A stretch of 64,000 nucleotides of DNA, taken from contig JAECZO010000025.1 in the NCBI GenBank assembly GCA_019188245.1, positions 110,001 to 174,000 of the forward strand, read 5' to 3'. This document shows, piece by piece, positions 48,301-57,000 of this stretch. Under the pieces are notes generated by a model, which was given only the letters and a program-made list of their open reading frames with translations, did no database searches and was not told the origin of the DNA. A program made the position numbers and the translations under genes. How positions within the stretch are numbered: position 1 is the stretch's first letter; the number at the start of each line of letters is the position of its first letter. This DNA comes from Novymonas esmeraldas. Its lineage: Eukaryota > Euglenozoa > Kinetoplastea > Trypanosomatida > Trypanosomatidae.

Positions 48301-51300
48301 CCCCGCATCCTCGAGGTTCATGAAGCCCGTCGTGTGCGGGGCTGCCGCGCCGTCGGCGCCGCGGCGCACGTACTCGGCGCTAACGGAGATGCTAGTGCTG
48401 CTCTGCCTGCCGACGGCCATCGGCGATGAGTTCCCGTGCTGCTGGAGGGGGCGGAAGCGCGCGATGGGTGGGGGGGCGCGGGCGGCCGCCGGCGACAGCG
48501 GCGTCTTGGCGGCGACGGTCATCGCGGACGGGTCGGGTGGGGCGTCGCTGGGACGACGTGTCGCGGGCACCATGAGTGGCTGCGACAGAGACGCCGCCAC
48601 GGAGGGGGACAACATCTGCGGCTCCGTCGCCGAGATGGCCGCGCTGCGGGGCGGCGTGACACACGCCGGCGAGATGGACGGCAGTGTAACTCCACCAGCG
48701 GCAGCGGCGGCGTCTGTGGTGGCCGGCGCGGCGGCGGCCAGCGCAGGGGGGCGGTGTGCTGTCAACGGCTTGCGCGACGGCGGCGTTAGCACCAAGGGCA
48801 GTATCGCACCCGCATCGACGCTGCGCCGCTGCTCCCGCGGGGCGGTGGCCACAGACAGCGGCGGCCCCACAGACGCCGACGACGGTGCTGATGCCGAGAG
48901 TGCACTGGGGCGGCGCTCACGCGTCGCCTTGGGGTGGAAGGTGGCCGGGTCTCTAAGAATGCTGCGCGCCGTCGCTACCTGTTCGACAAGGCGCTTGTGC
49001 AGCAGCACACGTGTGCTCTGCTGCTGCTGCTGCGTTGGCGGCGGCGGCTTTGACCCGCGGTGCCCGTTCGACGAGGGGGGTCGGCTCGTGATGCTGCTCG
49101 CACCACTGGTGTTGCTGGTGATGCTGATGCTGTTGCGGCGCCGTCCAGATGCAACGGTGGTCACGGTGGAGCACGAGTTGCGCCGCTTTCCACTGCTCTC
49201 GTCCTCGGTGCGGCTCTCCAGCTCGCGCTGCGCCAGCTCCACAAAGCGCTGCACACTACCCACGTGACATGGCTTGTTCACAACGGTGGAGAGGCGGTGC
49301 TGCACGTTCAGGAGCGGCACCACCGCCGACGTGTCGCCGGCGTCGACGGACATGAGAGCCGTCGTCAGCGTCGGTCCGCCGAGGGCGGCGTGGAAGAGCG
49401 CGAACGGGGTGTGCTGCGCCTTGCGCACGACGGCCACGTAGGTACCGCCGTCGCACCCTGCGTCCGTGATCAGGTACGAGGACAGGATGACGTCGCTGCC
49501 GCGCTGCTGCTTCAACAGCAGCGACACCACCAACAGACCAGCGCTGCTGTGCGTCGACGACGAGGACGGACCCGCCGGGTCGCAGCGCTTGTACGCGTCC
49601 GCCACGAGCGTCGACAGGTGGCCCAACCCAGTCACCGTCACGTAGGTGACGCCGTCCAGCGTGGGACCGAAGAGCGGCGAGGTGGAGAAGGTCGAGCGCA
49701 CGGCGCGGTCGGGGTCGTTCAGCAGATCCTGCGTGCTGCCGTTGGCGACAAACGCGACGGAGGCGAAGAGTTTGCCCTGCGGCGGCATGTGCGAGAGAAC
49801 CCCCTCCACCACCTCGCGCACCGCCGCGAGAGACGCATGACGCGCCGACTCGGTGCACGCCAGCAGCAGCGCCACGTTCACGCCAGCCAGGAATTTGCGG
49901 TTCATCTCCGTCAGCGTCAGCGACGACAAGCGCCGTGGCAACACCACACCGTTGGATGCCGCCACGCTGGTCGCCGTCGCTGCAGCACCACCGCCGCCGC
50001 CGCCGCTACGCCAGTTGGCGGGCCGCTGATCAGCAGCTGCCGCGACGCTCGCCGCAGCGTCTTGGACGCGCAAGAACTCGTCCACGGTGAAGAAGCGGGT
50101 GCGCTCCTGCGGCTGCTGCACCTTGAGCGAGCCACTGCCCTCGCTCAGCTCCATCGTCACGGTGGCGCCAGCGTGCGGCGGTGCCGCCGACGTGTCCCTC
50201 GCCACACCGCCTGTGCTGTCTGTGAACACCACCACCGCACGCACGTTAGTCTTGGCCGGCGTGCCGTGGCCCTTGCGCCGTCGCACCGAGGAGACAGCGT
50301 CCGGGGTGACCACAGAGGCGGCGGGGACCTCTGACGGGGCCGCGCCAGGCGTGACGGCCGCGACGACGGCCGCCCCGGTGCTGTGGTGGGCGGCGGGGGC
50401 CGCCGGATGCGAGGGGCGCTCACGCTGCTGTGGCTGCGGCGACGACTTTCGCAAGCGGTTCGACGCCTTGATGGCGTTCAGCCCGCTCCCCACCGTGCCG
50501 GACGCCTCCAGGCGTGGCGTGGCCTTCACAATGCGCTGCCGCTCCTGTGCCTCGCGGTAGGACTCCAACTGCCGCTCCCGCTCCAACGCCTGGCCGCGCC
50601 GCTGCTCCTCCAGCTCCTTCTCGGCCTTCCGCCTCGCCATGAAGGCCTGGATGCGCTGCCGCCGCTCCTCGTTCGCCTTCTGCGCCTGCCGGTCGCGGTC
50701 GCGCTGCCGCGTCACCTCGGTATGCGAATCTTCGGCGTTGGTGGCCGAGTAGCGCAGTTTGGAGAAGGAGGCGGGCATCATGTAGTCCCCTTGTCGGAAC
50801 TCCGTGAGCCGACGCCGCTGCGGCGTCACGGCCATGCTGCTGTGCTCGCCGGCCGCGGTCATCGTGATATCCTCCGAGTCGAGGCGGCTGCCAGACGCCA
50901 ACAGGCTCACGGACTGGCGCCGGTTCTGGCTGGGTGAGCGCTCCTTGTGGAGCACCGTGGGATCGACGGCCGCCGCCGCCACCGCGCTTTGCCGCCGCGC
51001 GGCCCGACGAGGCTCGCCCGCTGTCGTCGCCGCCGCCGCCGCCGCCGCACTGCCGCTCTTGCGAAGATGGTCCAAGTGGCCGCTCGTGGCGCCAGCACCG
51101 GCGGTTCCGTACGAGGTGGTCAGCCCCTGCCGCACATCACTGTTGTTGCTGCTGAGGAAGATGGGCAGCGGGAGCGCGTTCACGCGTGGAGCGCCGCCCT
51201 CCGTGAGCCCGTCATCCGCGCCGCCCACATCAAGACTCAGGAACGTCTCATCCGCCTCCTCCAGCGTGTGATCGCCGTGACCGCGGCTGTGCGCGGCCTG

Positions 51301-54063
51301 CGCGTTCGGCGACGGCACCGCCGCTGTCGACTCCGCCGTCGGGGAGGCGCTGACAGCGCGGCCGTACGGGTTGCTCCAGCCCGCGGCCGGTGGTGCGGCG
51401 GCGGCGTCGGTCGATGCCTTGCCGACTCCGTTCCCGTGAGGGAGATTGTGCCACGACGGGTGCAGCTTCTGCTGAAGCAGCTGCGGTCGTTGCTGCTGTT
51501 GCTGCTGCTGCTGAGACGCGCCGATGTGCCCGTCGACGAGCGAGGCGCGGCGGCCACGCGTGGTGGTGGAGGTGGAGGCGGCGCCGCCACCGTCGCCACC
51601 GTCGCCACCGCTGCTTCCGCGCCTCGCCGTCTCCTTCGCGTCCGGCGAACACGACCGCCGCGTCGCCGCAGGCGCAGTGCTGCGCGACGCGGGCACGACA
51701 CTGGCGTTGCCCGGCCGCGTCGAGTCTATCAGCGGCGGCGGACTGGTCATGTACCCACCTGCTAGAAGGTCCTCATCCATGTAGGGGTACGGGGTGGTGC
51801 TGCAGGGGGAGGCGCGCTCGCCGGCGCGGCCGCTGGTGCCACCGGTGGACGCTGGCGTGGCAGGGGCGACAGCCGTGCTTGGCTTTGCGGTGGCCGACTT
51901 CGCCGTCGCCGCCGCCACCGTCGCTGCCGCCGCCGCCGCGTCGCCAACTGCGGCTGAGGTGGTGGAGGTGCGTGGTGGCGCTCGCGGCATCGCCACGACG
52001 GGCTGCGACGTGCCGGACACAGAGGTTCGGGCGACCGACCGCCCCGCAGCTGAAGCAGCAGCGGCAGCGGCAGCGGCAGCGGCAGTAGCAGTAGCAGCGC
52101 TGGTAGAGGTGGGGGCGGCTGTGGCGGCCGGGTCCGGCACCACGTCGCCGTACACGGCAGCGGGACCGTGGCCGTGGACACTCTGGGAACCGAGGGACGT
52201 GCTCCAGATGCGGCGGCGGCGAGTCGTCGCATCACCGGACACCGGCGGTGGCGGCGGTGACGGGGTTGCAGCATCGTCTGTGCGCGACGGGGCTGTGCCC
52301 GTGCCGCCTCTTCTCTTCCCTCCGCTGGCAGCGCCGCTACCGCTCGTCGTGGCGGTGGTCACCGTCGCTGCTGGCGCTGGCGCCACAGGCGCGGAGGCGC
52401 CGGGGAGAGCGGTGCGGGTCGCACCACCGCTAGCCACCTTCGGTCGCGGCTTCGCCAGCCCGGTTGTCGTGGCGGGCAGCCTCGGCGGCGGGGTGACATT
52501 GCGGACGTCTCCCCAGTAGGTGTCAAGTTCGGGCGGGTGAGAGTCGCCGGGGCCGGCCGGACGCACGGCGAGCTCCGTCGCCATGCCATCGACGTAGCCA
52601 TTCGTGGCGCCGGTGCCGCCGCCGGCGCCCTGCGGCATCGGCGAGACACCCGAGGCAGATCGGCTGCCCGGCGGCAGTGGCGCCGTCGCAGCAGCAGCAG
52701 CGGCAGCGGCGCCGGCCAACACATCGTAGTCGCCTAAGAGGTTCTTCATGAGGACGTCCACCTCCCGCTTGAAGTTCTCGCCGAGGGTGGACGCCGGGTA
52801 CGTGGCACCCAAGCCCGTGCGCGACGTGGTGGAGAGGCCGGTCTCCACCTTCGGCTCCAGAGCCTCGAGCCAGGTGCTGAACGCCTCTGCGTTCCGGTCT
52901 GCCGCCGGGCTGACTCCCCCCCTGCCCGTGCCCCGGCCCACCACCGCTGTCCCTGCGCCTGCGCCTGCGCCTGCGCCTGCCGTCACACCGCTCGAGGCGG
53001 TAGTGGTGGCGTCCTCGCACCGCTGGAGGAAGTACGGCCTCTTGGACTCGCTCTGTGCGGTGGGGGAGAGGCGCTTGAAGGAGGGCTGGCGGCCGAACCC
53101 CAGCTGGTTGCCGTGCAAGAAGGTGTCGATGCCAAAGCTGAAGCCCTCGCCATCGTGCGGGCCGCTAACCGCGTGTGCCACAGCGTGCAGCGGCGGCGGC
53201 GCGGGTGGTGCCAGGGGACGGGTGGCCCCCGTGGGGGCGCCGACGCCGGCCAGCGGCGATGACGCCGGCACCGCCTTGGACGCGTGCCCGGGGGTGGTGA
53301 CGGCCGCCGCCCCTGCCCTACCAGACCCCCCGGCCAGCGCCGGGGTGCCAGTGGAACGATGGTGGCCGTTGGCGGTGTCCCTCGCGGGCCTGGAATGGAT
53401 GTCGCTGCTGACGCCGCTGGTGCTGCCGTTGAAGTTGACGGCGTGGCTGTTCTGCCTGGTCGCGGGACTCGACGTGCCGGTGAAGATCTCGTAGTCCTTG
53501 AATGGTGTCGCGGACTGACGCGGCTCGGTGGCGGTGTTGATGCTCAGAACAGGACGGCGCACGGCGGCGACGGTGCCGTTGCCGGAGCTTCTGCGGGGCG
53601 TAGACGCCGACACGAGCTCCGTGGCCGCCGCGGGTGCCTCGATGGGCCGCTTGGCCATCGGCGCGATGGGCAGTGTGTCGAAGTCGGCTCCGCTCACGGA
53701 CTGACTCGCGACGCTTGGGGTCTGCGTCTGCGTCAGTGCCTCACCGGCACCGATGTCGAAGACGGAGTTGCTCTCCGACATCACGCTCGCCAAGTTGCTT
53801 CCATCAACGTCGACGAAGTCCTGGAGCGTCAAGGCCGCCGGCACGTCCTCCTCCTCCTCCTCTACCACGCCGCAGTGGTTGCTGGCGCGGCTGTCTGCGA
53901 GTGACCCGTCTAGGTAGTCGTAGTGCGACTGCGACCCACTGACGCTGTCTTGCGTGATGGCGACGAGAGGGGAGCTGCTCTGCTCGTGACGCCGCATCAC
54001 AGCGGTGGCCGGACCGCCATCGTCGAGGTCGTTGATGTACGTGTAATCGCCGCTCGCCATCAT
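45394..54063 (-). CDS. giant protein with charged helix and three pseudo-motor domains, 2889 aa
   Basis: Start at the first of two adjacent ATGs (54063, 54060; MMASGDYTYINDLDDGG). The frame stays open 291 codons further upstream but only through T-tracts and (CA)n. Stop TAA at 45394. About 1-1110 is low-complexity, with a Gln run near 51485-51515 and an Ala/Gly-rich part. About 1113-1183 is a strongly charged Arg/Glu/Gln helix, possibly a single alpha-helix or coiled coil. Domain one, about 1271-1710: RFFTVDEFL, GVNVALLLACTES, TSPLFGPTLDGVTYV, DVILSSYLI, LFHAALGGPTLTTALMSVD, VVNKPCHVGSVQRFVEL. Domain two, about 2083-2415: GCNAAILGADSRP, SVVDLL, ISPLFGSCVHGVTYAN, LFHYALGGPSYTIALLGIG. Domain three, about 2526-2889: YDSDEVIV, GYHTGLLAADSS, VSIALIKDEVTADLL, LFRNILRGPCFSVALFGIS, VRNRPPSVNS. 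Domains two and three are the copies most like a kinesin motor, yet have no P-loop or switch residues. Confidence 0.88.
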   Translation of the reverse strand: MMASGDYTYINDLDDGGPATAVMRRHEQSSSPLVAITQDSVSGSQSHYDYLDGSLADSRASNHCGVVEEEEEDVPAALTLQDFVDVDGSNLASVMSESNSVFDIGAGEALTQTQTPSVASQSVSGADFDTLPIAPMAKRPIEAPAAATELVSASTPRRSSGNGTVAAVRRPVLSINTATEPRQSATPFKDYEIFTGTSSPATRQNSHAVNFNGSTSGVSSDIHSRPARDTANGHHRSTGTPALAGGSGRAGAAAVTTPGHASKAVPASSPLAGVGAPTGATRPLAPPAPPPLHAVAHAVSGPHDGEGFSFGIDTFLHGNQLGFGRQPSFKRLSPTAQSESKRPYFLQRCEDATTTASSGVTAGAGAGAGAGTAVVGRGTGRGGVSPAADRNAEAFSTWLEALEPKVETGLSTTSRTGLGATYPASTLGENFKREVDVLMKNLLGDYDVLAGAAAAAAAATAPLPPGSRSASGVSPMPQGAGGGTGATNGYVDGMATELAVRPAGPGDSHPPELDTYWGDVRNVTPPPRLPATTTGLAKPRPKVASGGATRTALPGASAPVAPAPAATVTTATTSGSGAASGGKRRGGTGTAPSRTDDAATPSPPPPPVSGDATTRRRRIWSTSLGSQSVHGHGPAAVYGDVVPDPAATAAPTSTSAATATAAAAAAAAAASAAGRSVARTSVSGTSQPVVAMPRAPPRTSTTSAAVGDAAAAAATVAAATAKSATAKPSTAVAPATPASTGGTSGRAGERASPCSTTPYPYMDEDLLAGGYMTSPPPLIDSTRPGNASVVPASRSTAPAATRRSCSPDAKETARRGSSGGDGGDGGGAASTSTTTRGRRASLVDGHIGASQQQQQQQQRPQLLQQKLHPSWHNLPHGNGVGKASTDAAAAPPAAGWSNPYGRAVSASPTAESTAAVPSPNAQAAHSRGHGDHTLEEADETFLSLDVGGADDGLTEGGAPRVNALPLPIFLSSNNSDVRQGLTTSYGTAGAGATSGHLDHLRKSGSAAAAAAATTAGEPRRAARRQSAVAAAAVDPTVLHKERSPSQNRRQSVSLLASGSRLDSEDITMTAAGEHSSMAVTPQRRRLTEFRQGDYMMPASFSKLRYSATNAEDSHTEVTRQRDRDRQAQKANEERRQRIQAFMARRKAEKELEEQRRGQALERERQLESYREAQERQRIVKATPRLEASGTVGSGLNAIKASNRLRKSSPQPQQRERPSHPAAPAAHHSTGAAVVAAVTPGAAPSEVPAASVVTPDAVSSVRRRKGHGTPAKTNVRAVVVFTDSTGGVARDTSAAPPHAGATVTMELSEGSGSLKVQQPQERTRFFTVDEFLRVQDAAASVAAAADQRPANWRSGGGGGGAAATATSVAASNGVVLPRRLSSLTLTEMNRKFLAGVNVALLLACTESARHASLAAVREVVEGVLSHMPPQGKLFASVAFVANGSTQDLLNDPDRAVRSTFSTSPLFGPTLDGVTYVTVTGLGHLSTLVADAYKRCDPAGPSSSSTHSSAGLLVVSLLLKQQRGSDVILSSYLITDAGCDGGTYVAVVRKAQHTPFALFHAALGGPTLTTALMSVDAGDTSAVVPLLNVQHRLSTVVNKPCHVGSVQRFVELAQRELESRTEDESSGKRRNSCSTVTTVASGRRRNSISITSNTSGASSITSRPPSSNGHRGSKPPPPTQQQQQSTRVLLHKRLVEQVATARSILRDPATFHPKATRERRPSALSASAPSSASVGPPLSVATAPREQRRSVDAGAILPLVLTPPSRKPLTAHRPPALAAAAPATTDAAAAAGGVTLPSISPACVTPPRSAAISATEPQMLSPSVAASLSQPLMVPATRRPSDAPPDPSAMTVAAKTPLSPAAARAPPPIARFRPLQQHGNSSPMAVGRQSSTSISVSAEYVRRGADGAAAPHTTGFMNLEDAGESTSASVGSRSDAAGAAAQKSGDRGESQRDMPTRPASTAASRPAPGRRSAPSEGETSGRGHHASLDGAGGAAAGAGPTQRPLFVPPSVAGRGVGSSRRGLQAAPTRIGSNGPQWPSIPAMDTGDIPTVQSVGSVDSSFAHDVSVSARQSSTAYDGEKAPIPASTKVRTLVVVDPRCRETSNVTYDNTMVIATTEDDFEEYDVDQVREVSPMQKEPIQADLLTELCDTVLLGCNAAILGADSRPTGFSAMVLKSVVHTIFADMNREGTHRSGRLSASIVKVRGESVVDLLKDGSEPQKLVIAISPLFGSCVHGVTYANIMSSADFNATMDTALRRGAADDNGRGYGFVFCSLLFKLQLEEEGDVLVCSLVAAFAGEHVGLYTSVLDRSPLVPRALFHYALGGPSYTIALLGIGSEESRANQMLQVQRRLGEMSNRATHPGSVAKFVAGIRNDLTPNLIAKYEQSRDSAERAATKEMIERLAEMVRDADALLHDFDHHQPKAYLHEGQERQSAPPTSDGAAGAAVGAAVGGAGTRAGGGAGAGAAGAAAVRSSSGAGASRYPGPSNTEDGPTAPNGGAAATAPAPSRPAAQRALPSITAVNPESEGDRIPALVCYEQVLMGAGSVAVQGNSILCTSQGGMRYDSDEVIVCDEAHRSLSSKLMDQLVSKFLAGYHTGLLAADSSYSAFTPLMLRRIANSVLDAVLGREAGMREGSTSSNSFKPPTVSGELHVSIALIKDEVTADLLPVDVDATYHRFEMEHTPLHGPRLVGVTSHQVSTPQDFDHFLAVAIDNADPALQSADPGIMVVSLTLTQRVTKPVEDVLVSSLLCTAVFDAVHHYERVLEGNASEPLELFRNILRGPCFSVALFGISDEEEDPGKLLRALHGITQVRNRPPSVNSVARHIRELQRGVVTLRERMTTSSNDEEKDYILSRVKVAEHLLAEAEALRRNPLSTEARAFVPLGAAPNLRT
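50510..50725 (-). other. charged helical segment within the 2889-aa protein
   Basis: About 70 residues consist almost only of Arg, Lys, Glu, Gln, Ala and a few Leu/Ile, with stretches such as RQRDRDRQAQKANEERRQR and RRKAEKELEEQRRGQALERE. This composition is typical of a long alpha-helix. It lies just before the first pseudo-motor domain, where a stalk or dimerisation helix could sit. Confidence 0.65.
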
Positions 54064-57000
54064 GGTGCCGTGCGGTCCAACGGTGCCGCACGGTGAAGAA
54101 GGAGAAGGCAGGGCAGGCGACACAGTGTCGTGCGACCACACGTGCGTCGTCGTGAGAACAAAACGTGTCTGTACCAGCGCCTCTAAATATGCGTTTGTGT
54201 GTGTGTGTGTGACGAAGACACAGTATCCACAATCAACGCGGTGAAGGTAGAAGAGACAATAACAAAAAAAAAAAAAAAACCACAGGACACCAAGGACACA
54301 GAGAAAGTGTGTGAGTGTGGTGTGTGTGTGTGTGCTCCGTGATGCACGGGCAGATGGTGAGGGAGGAGAACAGAGAAAGTACACGCCAGAAGACCAAATG
54401 ATGCGACTACACAGACTGGAAAAAAAAAAAAGGAGTGGAAAAGGGTGCGCGCGGAAGAGAAAGCTCAATAGAGAAGAGAGGCTAGACACGTGCAAGACAA
54501 GAAGCGACGCAAATTTGTATTGTTCCCCTGTATCAGGAGACACACACACACACACACACACGGCAACGGCTGCACAAGTGCGGGTGGAAAGAGTCAAAAA
54601 GAACACAGCACACCAAAAGAGAAAGACTGCTGCACGCCAGCCTAACGGCGCACACGCAGATGGAGAGATACGCAGACACACGTGTGCGAGGGAGAGAGAC
54701 AGAGGTGCACACCAGCCTACATAGATCACCTGCTGTCTCTCCCTCTCTCTCTCGTTAAGCGCCAACACCGCCGAAGACGTTAAAAAAAAAAAAAAAGCGA
54801 AGAAAAAAAGCACGAGTAAAAAAAAAAAGAAAGAAAAGAGAGACCAGAGACAGCAACACTGAGAGAAAAAAAAAACCCTGTAAACAACAATGACAGAATC
54901 AAAAACGCGACCGGACGCGAGTCGCAAGAGCAGCAAAGCTCGGGGGGACTACAAACACCTCCTGTGCACACACACACACGATTGAAACACAAGTTCACCA
55001 ATGCCTCCGACGGGCTCTCTCTCTCCCTCGCTCTGCTTAAGGTGAGTGAGGACAACACAAAATGAAAGGCCCTGTAAAATGTTGCTGTCCTCTCGTTCTC
55101 CCTCACTCTGTTCACTGCCGCAGCCGCTACACTCAGTCTCTCTCCCGCTTTCTCTTCTATGTGTTTGTACAGTGAAGGGAGAGTGGAGGGTGAGGCAACA
55201 AGCGCACACCGCTGGACGCCTCCTGGACAGCGACACCAACACAGAACACGGAAGGAAGGTAAAAAAAAAAAGGGGGGGAGAATTAAAGGCAAACACCACC
55301 GCCAGCGTAGTGGCACCAGCGGAGAGAGCAGAGAGAGCAGAGGGAGCAGAGAGAGAGACAGAGACTCACTAACTCACGGAGAGAGAGAGTGACAGTGTGG
55401 GGAGGGTCGCTGAACGACCACACAAGGAGGAGTTGAAGCCGAAAAAAAAAAAACTAGAGAAGCGAGAGAAAAAAAAAAAAACAGCGGGGTAACCGTCCAG
55501 CTATGCACAGAATCGGCGGCGTCAAGGAGAAGAAAGAGTGTGTGTGTGTGAAACGGGGGAGAGAGAGTCAGGGGGGAGGGAGGACGACTGGAAGGCGGTC
55601 GCCAAAGAAGAAAGACGCTGCGTACCTCAATTTGACGAGCAAGACAACAAAAGAAAAGAAACAACGTGAGAGCGCAAAAGAAAAAAAAAAAAAGGAGCAG
55701 GAGATGTGCACACGCGGGAGACACACAGCAGTGGTGGCTGGAGGGGGGGAAGAGGGTGAAGAAGAGGGGAGATGAAAGAAGGGAGTAGTGCGAGGTAGTC
55801 CCCGGAGAGAACAGCGTCGACCCAACGGAGAGAGAGAGAGAGAAAGAAGGGGGGGCGGCCGAAACAGGGGAAAAGGGGGGAAAAAAAAGAAGAAGAAAAG
55901 AAGGAGGAGCAGAAGCGGAGAGAGAGAGAGACAGAACCACGATACACGCACTCACACCAACAGAGAGAGACACACACACAGCCTTCACAGATGAAAGGAG
56001 GGAGCGAAAGGTAGAGGAGGGGAGGGGCCTCCCAATCGCAAGAAAATCTAGCGAGATGACGATCCCGCGCCAGGCAGAGAGAGAGAGAGAGAGAGAGAGA
56101 AAAAGAGAGGGACAAAGATGGGGGATTGCACGCGGCGGCGGCGACAACAACACTCGCGTGGGTGCGGCAAGGACGAAAGTAACAGCGAAGATATGGGGAA
56201 AGGGGAGAGAAGAGAGAAGAGAGAAACAGAAGCGAAGAAAACAAAAAAAAAAAGAGGGAAATCAAAAACAAAAGTAAAAACACAGCGACAATGAAACGAG
56301 GACGTGAACGTCACGTAGCGGGCGAACCAGTAAAGAAAAGGAAAAAGAAGAAGAAGAGAAAAGGGGGGAAATGTGATCGACGTGTGCGACGGTGGAGCCG
56401 CCCACAAACACAAGCGTAGGAGTGGGGGCAGGCGAGAAGAGAAACAGACCAGCACCACAGACGTCACACAGTGATACAGAGAGAGACAAGACGCGCACAC
56501 ACAAGCAAAGAGAATCAGAGGTGCAGAAGGCAAGCAGTTGCACACACAAAGACGGGCACCGACAAAAGGAACAAAAAGCCAACGATGGAGGAAGAGAGAG
56601 AGAGAGGAAGTACACAGACACGTGAGCGCACCACCCACGCAAGCACCGCAGCACACACACAGCGCACACACAACAGTAAAAAAAAAAAACAACACAAAAG
56701 AAAGGGAAAAGAAAAAAAGAGGCGAAGTAAAGAGAAACGCAAAAAAAAAAAAAAACCGGGATGTATGGCGACTGGAATCTGAGTCCCGCACGCCGCGGCA
56801 GACGAAAACAGAGCCGATGCTAATGAAGAACAAGAGACACAGGAGAGAGAGGCAGAGGGAGGGGTCGTGTGAGATTATGAAGTTTGCACTCTCCGTATCG
56901 CCTCCCCCCTGCAGCAGGTTTCTTATCTGTTTGTTTGTTTGTTCTTCTTCTTTGGTGGAGATTGAAGGAGGGAGGGAGGGAAGTCAAAGGTGATAAAGAG

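Noticed and set aside
54064-54936. 291-codon upstream extension of the 2889-aa frame
   Set aside because: It translates T-tracts and (CA)n as Phe and Cys-Val runs and lies upstream of the predicted spliced-leader acceptor. The ATG at 54063 is the better start.
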